A stretch of 64,000 nucleotides of DNA from Bacillus sp. BA3 (GTDB taxonomy: Bacteria; Bacillota; Bacilli; Bacillales; DSM-1321). Each line of letters opens with the position of its first letter. Position 1 is the first letter of the stretch. The DNA lies in contig PIZR01000001.1 in assembly GCA_002835675.1 (NCBI GenBank), positions 722,075 to 786,074 of the forward strand, given 5' to 3'. Shown one piece after another: positions 56,169-64,000 of this stretch. Below the pieces are notes generated by a model. It was not told the DNA's origin. It did no database searches and saw nothing but the letters and a program-made list of their open reading frames with translations. A program made the position numbers and the translations under genes.

Positions 56169-57788
56169 TTGAAAGCAGATATTGTGTTCATAAATGGCGA
56201 GGTCATAACCGTAAATCAAAAAAATGAAGTAGCAGAAGCCCTTGCTATTAAAGGTGATCGTATCTTGGCAGTCGGAACGAATCAGGAAATCAAGGTATTT
56301 ATCGGTGATGAAACAAATGTGATTGATTTGCAGGGAAAGTCATTACTACCTGGATTTATAGATTCTCATATTCATCTTATATTGTACGGTGTCAATCAAT
56401 TGGCAGTAAGTTGTAAAGCTGAACATATCAAATCGGTAGAAGATCTGTTAGTCGATCTGAAGAAGCAAGCTTCGACAATCCCTAAAGGTGAATGGATTCG
56501 TGCCTGGGGCTTCAATGAGACTGCTGTGAAAGAAAAACGTTATCCTACAATAGCGGAATTGGATGCTATTTCAACGGACCATCCCATTATTGTAACCCGT
56601 ACATGCAGCCATATTAGTGTGGTGAATAGCAGGGCGTTAGAGATTGCCGGAATAGATGAGAACTCAGAGAATCCAACTGGAGGGATCATTGAAAAGGATA
56701 GGAAGGGAAGAATTACAGGCAAACTCATTGAAACAGCAAATATGATAATGGCCGACAGAGCAAGTTATTCTGAGAGTGAACTGTTGAAAGCAGTGAAAAT
56801 AGCATCTGAGCATTTCATAGCAGCAGGCATAACAAGCATTCATGAAGCAGGTGCCCATGGTCCTGAAAGTTTCCGTTTAATGCAGCAGGCCATAAAAAAT
56901 AAGGATATTCGTGTCCGAATCTATGCGATGGTCGGTTCATTGAATAATTCCCATGAATTTGTAAATAAAATGGTGGATTCGGGAGTCATAACCGGAACTG
57001 GGGACGAAAGATTCAAAATCGGACCAGCTAAATTGTTTACGGATGGCAGCAGTACCGGACCGACAATTGCTACCCGTAAGCCCTATTCGAGTGATCCAGG
57101 TTATTCCGGAATTCTTTATTATAAAGAAGAGGAAATCTATCAAGTATTGGGTCAAGCACATAAAAAAGGCTATCAGATCACAGTCCATGCCCAAGGGGAC
57201 AAAGCGATAGAGATGTATTTAAATTGCGTGGAAAAGGCTTTGAATGAATCGCCAAGAAAAGATCATAGACATAGGATCGAGCATGCCGGAATATCTTCTC
57301 CAGATTTACAAATGAGGATGAAAGAACTTGAAATCATCCCAATCCCCAACCCCCCATTTCCTTATGAATTCGGTGATATATATATTGAACATTACGGTAA
57401 TAGGGTCAACCACATGTACGCCGCCCGTGATTTTATTGATAATGGAATCTTGGCCGCAGGCGGTTCCGATGCTCCGGTTACTGATCACGACCCTTTATTA
57501 GGCATACACGTTGCAGTTAATAGAACAAGCAGGTCAGGTACGAAAATAGGTACGGTTCAATCGATTAGCGTATTGGAAGCCATTAAACTATACACTTGGA
57601 ATGGCGCGTTTGCGAGTTTCGATGAAGATGTCAAAGGCAGCCTGGAGGCAGGTAAGCTGGCCGATCTAGTAGTATTGAATGATAGTATATTGAAAGTGGA
57701 TTCCCAAAATATCAAGGATTTGAAAGTTGAATCAACGATTCTGAATGGGGAGATTCTTTATCATAGGGAAACATTGGTAGAAATATAA
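56169..57788 (+). CDS. YtcJ-type amidohydrolase
   Basis: 539 residues, metal-dependent amidohydrolase of the YtcJ (PF07969) group. LLPGFIDSHIHLILYG gives the HxH metal ligands (about residue 60-67). Further ligands are in HRIEHAG and the late GGSDAPVTDHDPLLGIH. TTG 56169 is preferred, since AAGGAAGGGG lies eight bases upstream, over ATG 56130. It hydrolyses a C-N bond of a cyclic or linear amide; the substrate is unknown. It is the first of a co-directional set with carbamoylase-like, symporter and nitrilase genes. Confidence 0.82.
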   Translation: MKADIVFINGEVITVNQKNEVAEALAIKGDRILAVGTNQEIKVFIGDETNVIDLQGKSLLPGFIDSHIHLILYGVNQLAVSCKAEHIKSVEDLLVDLKKQASTIPKGEWIRAWGFNETAVKEKRYPTIAELDAISTDHPIIVTRTCSHISVVNSRALEIAGIDENSENPTGGIIEKDRKGRITGKLIETANMIMADRASYSESELLKAVKIASEHFIAAGITSIHEAGAHGPESFRLMQQAIKNKDIRVRIYAMVGSLNNSHEFVNKMVDSGVITGTGDERFKIGPAKLFTDGSSTGPTIATRKPYSSDPGYSGILYYKEEEIYQVLGQAHKKGYQITVHAQGDKAIEMYLNCVEKALNESPRKDHRHRIEHAGISSPDLQMRMKELEIIPIPNPPFPYEFGDIYIEHYGNRVNHMYAARDFIDNGILAAGGSDAPVTDHDPLLGIHVAVNRTSRSGTKIGTVQSISVLEAIKLYTWNGAFASFDEDVKGSLEAGKLADLVVLNDSILKVDSQNIKDLKVESTILNGEILYHRETLVEI

Positions 57789-57893
57789 TCTAGCGTAACT
57801 ACTCTAAAACAACAAGAACTTCACTTTCATTTTTTTGGCTTAAGCGAACGTAAGTGGGATTTAGCAAGTTATTAAAAAAGGGGGATATACGCT

Positions 57894-59126
57894 ATGAAAA
57901 AGCAAAAATCATTAATTAATGGTGAGAGGCTGAGTCGAACGCTTGAGAAATTTGCTGATTTTGGACGAACAGAAAACAACGGAGTCACAAGGCTATCCCT
58001 TTCCGAAGAAGATCGATTAGTCCGTGATTACTTTTGCGCTTGCTGTAAAGAATTGGGTATGACAATTAAGGTTGATGATATGGGGAATATTTACGCTACT
58101 TTGGCGGGACTTGAAAATAAACCTCCTATTGTAATGGGATCACATATGGATACAGTAAAAAAAGGCGGTCGGTTTGATGGTATCTTGGGTGTAGCTGCTG
58201 GCTTGGAAGTCGTTCGGACTCTGGTCGAAAATAATATCCAACCTAAAATTCCGGTAATGATCGTCAATTTTACGAACGAAGAGGGAGCCAGATTCGAGCC
58301 TTCCATGATGTCGTCGGGAGTTCTTTCAGGTAAATTCGAAAAATCCATCATGCTGCAAAAGAAGGATAGTGAAGGAACCACTTTCAAGAGTGCTTTGAAT
58401 GCCATTGGATATGCAGGGGAAATAGAGTCTCGTTTAAAAGAAGCGACTGCATTTCTAGAGTTGCATATTGAACAAGGGCCCATTCTTGAACGTGAATCTC
58501 TCACGATCGGTGTCGTTGAATGTGTCCTTGGTATGGTGTGCTATGAGATAGAAGTTACAGGCGAATCCGATCATGCAGGAACCACCCCAATGAATATGAG
58601 AAAAGATGCTTTCTTCACTGCGAATAGCTTGATTATGGAGGCTCGTCAGAAGCTAGGCATGCTTGATGACGATTTGGTTTTCACGATGGGCAGGGTGAAT
58701 GTGTTTCCCAATATCCATACGGTGATCCCTAATAAAGTGGTTTTTTCGCTAGAGGCAAGACATAAGGATTCCAAAGTCATCGAAAAGGTGGAGGAAGTCA
58801 TTAAAAGCCTTATAACTACAGGTTCAGAAGACGGCTGCGACATCCAAGCGAAAAAATTGTGGGACAGGGATACCGTTTGGTTCGACAAATCCATTTGCAA
58901 TTTGCTTGAGCAATCGACCAATTATCTAGACCTCCCCTATAAAAGAATGGTAAGCGGTGCAGGACATGATGCACAGTTTATAGCTAGTTATATACCTACT
59001 GCCATGGTTTTCGTTCCAAGCATCAACGGTAAAAGTCATTGTGAAGAGGAACTTACTAGTTGGGAAGATTGTGAAAAAGGCGTCAATGTAATACTGGAAA
59101 CGGTCCTGGCCATCCAGTCATCTTAA
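57894..59126 (+). CDS. Zn-dependent hydrolase of the hydantoinase/carbamoylase (M20) family
   Basis: 410 residues. SHMDTVKKGGRFDGILGV gives the metal ligands H84 and D95, and NFTNEEGARF gives E129/E130; HIEQGPILE (about 186-194) and CVLGMVCYEIEVTGESDHAG complete the pattern of N-carbamoyl-L-amino acid hydrolases and allantoate amidohydrolases. It would release ammonia and carbon dioxide from an N-carbamoyl or ureido substrate. GGGGGATATACGCT precedes the ATG. It follows the YtcJ-type enzyme, so the two may act in sequence on a ring-opened amide. Confidence 0.87.
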   Translation: MKKQKSLINGERLSRTLEKFADFGRTENNGVTRLSLSEEDRLVRDYFCACCKELGMTIKVDDMGNIYATLAGLENKPPIVMGSHMDTVKKGGRFDGILGVAAGLEVVRTLVENNIQPKIPVMIVNFTNEEGARFEPSMMSSGVLSGKFEKSIMLQKKDSEGTTFKSALNAIGYAGEIESRLKEATAFLELHIEQGPILERESLTIGVVECVLGMVCYEIEVTGESDHAGTTPMNMRKDAFFTANSLIMEARQKLGMLDDDLVFTMGRVNVFPNIHTVIPNKVVFSLEARHKDSKVIEKVEEVIKSLITTGSEDGCDIQAKKLWDRDTVWFDKSICNLLEQSTNYLDLPYKRMVSGAGHDAQFIASYIPTAMVFVPSINGKSHCEEELTSWEDCEKGVNVILETVLAIQSS

Positions 59127-59182
59127 GACGAAAATATGGTCGGTTGTAAGCAGGTAATGAAAGTAAACAAAGGGTGCTTCAA

Positions 59183-59220
59183 ACCATCAGTTCAGTATGA
59201 AAGTCAGCTTGACTGATGGT
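59183..59220. promoter_or_regulatory. Perfect inverted repeat upstream of the symporter genes
   Basis: ACCATCAGT pairs with ACTGATGGT (9 bp) around a 20-base loop and has no T run. It could be an mRNA processing hairpin between carbamoylase and symporter, or an operator. Confidence 0.4.
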
Positions 59221-59261
59221 GATGCATCCGTGTAAGGAACCTAAATGGGGGAGGGTATAAT

Positions 59262-59462
59262 TTGGATGCTATTAAGCTATTGCTTTTTGTTCCGTTTATA
59301 GGGTTTTTAGGTTTATTGCCCTACGCAAATAAAATAGAACCGTACATATTGGGGATGCCTTTTTTGTTATTTTGGGTTGCATTTTGGATGGTGATGGCAT
59401 CGATTATCTTAATGATTGTCTATAAGTTCGATCCTGATAATAAAGGGAGTGATTCTGAATGA
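59262..59462 (+). CDS. DUF3311 small membrane subunit
   Basis: 66 residues with two membrane helices (about 5-21 and 30-53). TTG start with GGGGGAGGG upstream. Stop overlaps the symporter start by four bases (ATGA). DUF3311 proteins are constant partners of SSS symporters in Firmicutes, so this is an accessory subunit. Confidence 0.85.
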   Translation: MDAIKLLLFVPFIGFLGLLPYANKIEPYILGMPFLLFWVAFWMVMASIILMIVYKFDPDNKGSDSE

Positions 59463-60943
59463 ATATCTCATTACTCATCATTTCCATCTTCTTGGTTCTG
59501 GCACTTTATTTAGGGATAAAAGCAAGAAAAGGAAAGGATATGGACATGGAGCAATTTGCCGTAGGAGGCAGGGGCTTCGGTACATTCTTCATTTTTCTGC
59601 TGATAGCAGGTGAAATTTATACAACTTTTACATTCCTGGGCGGAAGTGGGTGGGCTTACTCGAAAGGTGCCGCTGCTTATTATGTTCCCGCCTATATATT
59701 CTTAGCCTACGTCCTATCATATTGGCTCGTTCCTAAAATATGGAGATATTCAAAACGTCATTCCATTATCTCTCAGCCAGAGTATTTTGCGGCTAAATAT
59801 AAAAGCAGGTCAATGGGAATGATCGTTGCTGTGTTGGGAAGCTTAGCCCTCGTGCCGTACATAGTCATACAGCTCAAAGGATTAGGTATCATTGTTTCCG
59901 AAGCGTCTTACGGAGCAATTTCACCAGTTGCTGCAAGTGTCATCGGTGCTGTAGTTGTAACTACCTATGTGATGATCTCAGGCATTCATGGTTCAGCATG
60001 GACAGCCATACTGAAAGATTTCATGATTTTGGTTGTCGTTATCTTTTTAGGGATTTACATTCCATTTCATTATTTCGGAGGCATACAGCCAATGTTCGAG
60101 ACCGTGCAGGCTGCTAAACCGGAAATGTTGGTTTTGGCAGATCAGGGATTGAGTCAGTCCTGGTTTGTGTCCACCGTTTTGCTGAATGCACTAGGATTTT
60201 ATTTGCTGCCACAAACATTCATGGTCGTTTTATCGTCTAATGGGGAAAGAACCCTTCGCAAAAATGCGATTGCTTTACCGTTATACACATTGTTATTGCT
60301 TTTCGTTTTTTTCATTGGGTTTACAGCCATCATGGAAATCCCGGGTTTGCAAGGAGCTGATGGGGATCTCTCACTTTTAAGGCTGGCGATCCAAACATTC
60401 GATCCATGGGTGATTGGGGTTATCGGAGCTGCAGGTTTATTGACGGCACTTGTACCGGCTTCAGTCATGCTAATGGCTGCATCGGTAGGTCTGACAAATA
60501 GCTTTTATAAAGTTCTGGTTCCCGCTGCAACTGAAACACATCAATTGATTGTCTCAAGAATCATTATTATTGGTATCTCAATCATTGCTTTAATTGTAAC
60601 GGTAACGGGCGGCGAGGCTTTGGCCATCTTGAATATCATGTCATACAGTTTAATTACCCAACTGGCACCTTCCTTGTTTTGCAGCTTGCCAAAAACAAAT
60701 ATTATCAATAAGTATGGTGCAATGGCAGGAATATTGGCAGGCGTCCTGATTGTTTTATATGCGACAATTGCAGATGTGAAGGTTGCTACATTCCTGCCGG
60801 ATACCCCACATGTAATTAATGATATCAGTACAGGCGTCATAGCTTTATTGATTAATATACTAGTAACATTCATTGTAAGTGCACTGACTAAACATATCTC
60901 TATGCAACAGACCGAAATGAATGATTTGGATAAGATATCCTGA
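59459..60943 (+). CDS. Sodium:solute symporter (SSS family)
   Basis: 494 residues with 13 expected helices. FAVGGRGFGTFFIFLLIAGEIYTTFTFLGGSGWAYSKGAAAYYV (split over residues 31-74) is the SSS signature seen in PanF/PutP relatives. It imports a solute with sodium; given the flanking amide hydrolases, an amide or carbamoyl compound is likely. The coupled DUF3311 gene precedes it. Substrate not readable. Confidence 0.88.
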   Translation: MNISLLIISIFLVLALYLGIKARKGKDMDMEQFAVGGRGFGTFFIFLLIAGEIYTTFTFLGGSGWAYSKGAAAYYVPAYIFLAYVLSYWLVPKIWRYSKRHSIISQPEYFAAKYKSRSMGMIVAVLGSLALVPYIVIQLKGLGIIVSEASYGAISPVAASVIGAVVVTTYVMISGIHGSAWTAILKDFMILVVVIFLGIYIPFHYFGGIQPMFETVQAAKPEMLVLADQGLSQSWFVSTVLLNALGFYLLPQTFMVVLSSNGERTLRKNAIALPLYTLLLLFVFFIGFTAIMEIPGLQGADGDLSLLRLAIQTFDPWVIGVIGAAGLLTALVPASVMLMAASVGLTNSFYKVLVPAATETHQLIVSRIIIIGISIIALIVTVTGGEALAILNIMSYSLITQLAPSLFCSLPKTNIINKYGAMAGILAGVLIVLYATIADVKVATFLPDTPHVINDISTGVIALLINILVTFIVSALTKHISMQQTEMNDLDKIS

Positions 60944-61001
60944 TTTCTTTTAAACAAGACTAATCGAAGTACGGATAAAAGCATGATTTGGGAGGGCTTT
61001 T

Positions 61002-61868
61002 GTGAAAATTAAAATAACGGCTTGTCAATTTCGTGTAGAGAAGGTGTCAGCCTTCAATGAATTTCAGGAACAAGTAGAAGAGTTGATTACCCAAGTTCCC
61101 AAAAACTCGGATTATATCATTTTTCCTGAACTGTTAACCATAGGGTTATCAGCGGCCTTTGGAGAACAGGATGCTTCGTCCCTTACCAGGATTGATGAAT
61201 ATACCAATCAATACAAAGATCTTTTCAGGTCACTCTCAAGAAAAAGAAAACAGGTCATCATTGCCGGCACGCATCTGGAACGACGCGAAAAGGAATACTT
61301 CAATATTGCATACATTTTTGATAAAGACGGATCAGTCGTTGAGCATAAAAAAACTCATATCTTTCCCGCTGAAGCAAATTGGCATACTTCTGAAGGTGAT
61401 GATTTGGAAGTTTATTCCGTGGGTCCGGTTAAGATAGGGATTGCGGTATGTTATGAAGCGGAGATACCTGAAATTTCAAGGATTTTATCAGTGAATGGGG
61501 CCGACATCATTTTTTGCCCATCATACACATTTACAGAGGCTGGTTTTTGGCGAGTTCGCCATTGCGCTCATGCGCGTGCAATCGAGAATCAGGTATATTT
61601 TGTTCATTGCCCCACTGTTGGAGAACCAGGGGCACCCCTGCCGAACGGGTATGGCAGCGCCAGTATTCTTAGCCCCTGTGACAGCGCTTGGCCAGCAAAT
61701 GGAATAGTAGCCGAGGCGGTAATGAATGAACATACGATCATAACCGGTACAGTCGATATGGACGAGCTTTATGAGAATCGAAAAAGTGGTGCAGCAACCA
61801 CTTTCGAGGATCGCAATCGCCGAAAAGAGTTGTATGCGAAATATAAGCCGTATGAAGGGCTGAAATGA
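61002..61868 (+). CDS. Carbon-nitrogen hydrolase (nitrilase superfamily amidase)
   Basis: 288 residues with the Glu-Lys-Cys triad: E43 in IIFPELLTIG, K117 in HKKTHIFPAE and C150 in IGIAVCYEAEIPE. Probably an aliphatic amidase or N-carbamoyl-type amidase. GTG start with GGGAGGGC upstream. Fourth enzyme in the amide-use set after the symporter. The reaction (amide to acid plus ammonia) follows from the family; the substrate is unknown. Confidence 0.88.
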   Translation: MKIKITACQFRVEKVSAFNEFQEQVEELITQVPKNSDYIIFPELLTIGLSAAFGEQDASSLTRIDEYTNQYKDLFRSLSRKRKQVIIAGTHLERREKEYFNIAYIFDKDGSVVEHKKTHIFPAEANWHTSEGDDLEVYSVGPVKIGIAVCYEAEIPEISRILSVNGADIIFCPSYTFTEAGFWRVRHCAHARAIENQVYFVHCPTVGEPGAPLPNGYGSASILSPCDSAWPANGIVAEAVMNEHTIITGTVDMDELYENRKSGAATTFEDRNRRKELYAKYKPYEGLK

Positions 61869-62127
61869 TCTGTTGGATCCCGAACCATAGCCCGAATAAT
61901 GATTGTGAAGGCCGAATTAATCCATGAACGGCCGAATAAAGTGCGGGGGAAGTCGAAACATGACCCTATTGCGCAGGAATCGGTAATTGACTTAATATAC
62001 AAAATATATTGTCAAATGCTGGCTATATATATTAGAATATATGTAACCATTTCATATTGTAATAATATAGATAGTCACCCTATTTATACCTGTTATGATG
62101 TCTGTAATGGCAGGAGGCACAATAAGT

Positions 62128-62445
62128 ATGTTTCAGCAGAATACAGTATATATAGTCGGCGAATCGAAGGCGGCGTCCAATAATCCAATTACACAGCAAT
62201 TCAACTGCTTTTTTATCGGGTTCGTCATTGATCGAGAAACGCATGAAATAGTGGATGCGGAATGCTCGACCACGATATCGATTACATCACGCTTCATTCA
62301 TTCCATGTTAGTTGGTAAATCCATTCTTAGGCCCGATGAATTGGAGAAAGAAATTGAGCAACGGTACTTTGGTTCATCTCAGAAAGCACTGACCGTCGCC
62401 CTAAGAAATGCCAGCATTAAATATCAGCAACTTTATAAGTTATAG
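62128..62445 (+). CDS. DUF3870 protein
   Basis: 105 residues. MFQQNTVYIVGESKAASNNPITQQF is the DUF3870 opening, and CFFIGFVIDRETHEIVDAECSTTISIT follows. The family is small, soluble, of unknown function and often next to DUF819 and dipeptide epimerase genes, as here. ATG 62128 is chosen with AGGAGG ten bases upstream over an in-frame ATG at 62095. A strong terminator follows. Confidence 0.8.
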   Translation: MFQQNTVYIVGESKAASNNPITQQFNCFFIGFVIDRETHEIVDAECSTTISITSRFIHSMLVGKSILRPDELEKEIEQRYFGSSQKALTVALRNASIKYQQLYKL

Positions 62446-62471
62446 CTGCTTCTTTTGTCAATCGCAATTGA

Positions 62472-62522
62472 AATCCAGCTGTTAAAGAGTGTGTAGGCGC
62501 TCTTTGGCAGCTGGATTTTTTT
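62472..62522 (+). terminator. Strong terminator after DUF3870
   Basis: AATCCAGCTG pairs with CAGCTGGATT, extended inward by AAAGAG/CTCTTT, followed by seven T. Confidence 0.9.
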
Positions 62523-62613
62523 ATGTAGGGCCATGAAGACTTCATTGGCGGGTTTGAATAGATTTTATTATCATGAAATCCCCTAAATCCCTAAATATAA
62601 GGAGGTATGGAAT

Positions 62614-63774
62614 ATGATTCAAGATGGTGTGATGTTTGTCTGTTTTTTATTGGCATTTACTGCCGTGATTGCCGTAGCGGAAAAAAAGATTGGAGGAAAG
62701 TTCTTCAAGTATGTTCCTGGGATTGTCCTTATTTATATTGGAGCGGCTCTGATGAAAACATTTGGGGTCTTTTCAGATAGTGAGTCAGTCGAAAGTGCAT
62801 ATAGCACCATAAGAGGACTCCTGCTGCCTGCCATGTTGATGCTGATGCTTTTGCAATGCGATATGCGGAAAATAATCAGACTTGGTCCAAAGATGCTGTT
62901 AACTTTTTTTGCAGCTTCATTCAGCATTATTGTAGGGTTCACACTTACTTACGTTTTAATGAATGGCTTTTATGCGGAAGGAACTTGGAAGGCATTCTCG
63001 GCTTTGAGCGCAAGCTGGACAGGGGGATCTGCCAATATGGTGATCTTGCAAGGCATACTCGATGTGCCTGAAAATATTTTTGGCTATGCGTTGATCATGG
63101 ATACAGTCAATTATTCCATTTGGGTCATGTTCTTGTTTTGGCTGGTGCCTCTTGCTGGAAAATTCAACATTTGGACTAAAGCGGATACATCTTTCATTGA
63201 TCAAATGACTTCCGAGCTTGAAGCCGGTGAAACCGCCAAGGCGGAATTTGGATTCGTGGAATTGATCGGTTTCTTGGCGCTGGCATTAATTGTTTCAGCA
63301 GGGGCAACAAAAATTGGGGAGAGACTGCCGGTACTCGGTGCCGCTGTGAATGGAACCACTTGGACGATCATCATCGCTTCTACCTTAGGTTTGATTCTGG
63401 CTGTCACAAAGGTTGGACGTATTGCCGGTTCTATGGAAATTTCCAAAGTCATGCTTTATATAGTCATTGGTTTAATTGCTTCACATGCCGATTTTTCACA
63501 GCTGTTTCAAGCACCTGTATATATTTTATCCGGATTTATGATTCTATTCTTTCATGGATTGATCATGGTCATTTTGGCCAAGATCTTTAAATTGGATCTA
63601 TTTACAATGGGAGTTGCCTCATTGGCCAATATAGGGGGTGTGGCATCAGCTCCTATATTGGCAGGTTCTTTCAACCGGGCGCTAATACCGGTCGGGATAT
63701 TGATGGCTGTACTGGGCAGTCTTCTGGGCACCTATTTTGGAATTCTTACATCATATATACTCTCAAGCTTTTAA
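62614..63774 (+). CDS. DUF819 family membrane protein (YjcL-like)
   Basis: 386 residues with about ten membrane helices. LSASWTGGSANMVILQGILDVP and ASLANIGGVASAPILAGSFN are the two conserved re-entrant-like repeats of DUF819. AAGGAGG lies eight bases before ATG. The family is a putative transporter and often accompanies dipeptide epimerase or LD-carboxypeptidase genes; here the epimerase follows directly. Murein-peptide import is a plausible role. Confidence 0.85.
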   Translation: MIQDGVMFVCFLLAFTAVIAVAEKKIGGKFFKYVPGIVLIYIGAALMKTFGVFSDSESVESAYSTIRGLLLPAMLMLMLLQCDMRKIIRLGPKMLLTFFAASFSIIVGFTLTYVLMNGFYAEGTWKAFSALSASWTGGSANMVILQGILDVPENIFGYALIMDTVNYSIWVMFLFWLVPLAGKFNIWTKADTSFIDQMTSELEAGETAKAEFGFVELIGFLALALIVSAGATKIGERLPVLGAAVNGTTWTIIIASTLGLILAVTKVGRIAGSMEISKVMLYIVIGLIASHADFSQLFQAPVYILSGFMILFFHGLIMVILAKIFKLDLFTMGVASLANIGGVASAPILAGSFNRALIPVGILMAVLGSLLGTYFGILTSYILSSF

Positions 63775-63789
63775 GGAAGGGTTGTTAAT

Positions 63790-64000
63790 ATGAAGATAGA
63801 AAGATTACAAGTATCAGTAGAAACCTTGCCGCTTGTCAAGCCATTCAAGACTGCATTACGTACAGCAATGGAAATTGAAAATATCATGGTTTCCGTAAAG
63901 TTGGAGGATGGGACGGAAGGTTTGGGGGCTGCAGCCCCTACGGTTGCCATCACAGGTGACTCTACAAAAGGAATCATGACGGTCATTGAAGAAGTGATCA
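63790..64000 (+). CDS. Dipeptide epimerase, enolase superfamily (partial at window end)
   Basis: The first 70 residues are MKIERLQVSVETLPLVKPF.. with KTALRTAMEIENIMVSVKLEDGTEGLGAAAPTV, the N-terminal domain of the L-Ala-D/L-Glu epimerase (YkfB) group. AAGGAAGGG precedes ATG 63790. The gene runs off the window; the catalytic lysine and metal sites are outside. Co-directional with DUF819, 15 bases apart. Confidence 0.8.
   Translation, partial: MKIERLQVSVETLPLVKPFKTALRTAMEIENIMVSVKLEDGTEGLGAAAPTVAITGDSTKGIMTVIEEVI

Noticed and set aside
1-64000. CRISPR arrays, tRNA or rRNA genes, insertion sequences with transposase
   Set aside because: Looked for but none seen: no regularly spaced repeats, no cloverleaf with a T-loop motif, no transposase frame.

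Overview
The window reads as chromosome of a low-GC, endospore-forming Gram-positive bacterium of the Bacillaceae, closest in feel to Peribacillus/Bacillus. Reasons: strong AGGAGG ribosome sites, frequent TTG and GTG starts, sigma-A promoters, CcpA (cre) and LexA (GAAC-N4-GTTC) boxes, a SpoIIS toxin-antitoxin locus, HemAT, a SpoVB-like flippase and a RocE/RocF arginine pair. The genus is inferred from family resemblance only.

Region 1 (1 to about 13.9 kb) is the right end of a prophage. On the + strand it carries a tail spike, a lipoprotein, a BhlA/UviB-type holin and an Amidase_3-SPOR endolysin. A block of minus-strand cargo genes follows: an Ltp-like protein, a secreted protein, a SieB-like superinfection exclusion protein, a DUF4238 protein and a 96-residue unknown. 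Four of these have their own stem-loop terminator of one repeated type, and two share a 23-bp promoter block, so the area looks like serially acquired morons. Next come a replication-relaxation / FtsK-type ATPase / small membrane protein operon, a membrane-anchored PD-(D/E)XK nuclease, small genes, a LexA-controlled yolD and an XRE repressor.

Region 2 (14 to 41 kb) is mostly chromosomal housekeeping and accessory genes: a DUF3900 protein, a YfnA-like amino acid permease, the HemAT oxygen sensor, TatA, two orphan structured RNA candidates (one 6S-like), two paralogous AAHS-type transporters, YnfA, an EamA exporter, a metallo-beta-lactamase-fold hydrolase, spoIISA-spoIISB with a possible third gene, a GAF-GGDEF cyclase, a SUV3-like helicase, a Cys-rich copper-storage-like protein, tandem DUF948 proteins, a SpoVB/YkvU-like flippase, and arginine permease plus arginase. 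Two copies of a Bacillaceae-type short repeat lie between genes. A 688-residue Rep-like/HTH fusion of unknown role stands alone at 41.6 to 43.7 kb.

Region 3 (44 to 54 kb) is one + strand catabolic operon: ATP-grasp acyl-CoA synthetase, two single-hotdog MaoC hydratases, a thiolase-fold protein without the thiolase cysteine, a DUF35 zinc-ribbon/OB-fold partner, two acyl-CoA dehydrogenases, an aldehyde dehydrogenase and an MFS carrier. The parts match those of the mycobacterial igr (cholesterol side-chain) operon and suggest acyl-CoA cleavage by retro-aldol chemistry, with the aldehyde product oxidised by the dehydrogenase.

Region 4 (54 to 64 kb) holds a membrane-anchored unknown, a methyltransferase-like protein, and then genes for use of amide or peptide nitrogen compounds: a YtcJ-type amidohydrolase, an M20 carbamoylase-like enzyme, DUF3311 plus sodium:solute symporter, a nitrilase-family amidase, DUF3870, DUF819 and a dipeptide epimerase cut off by the window edge. 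The last three suggest muropeptide use.
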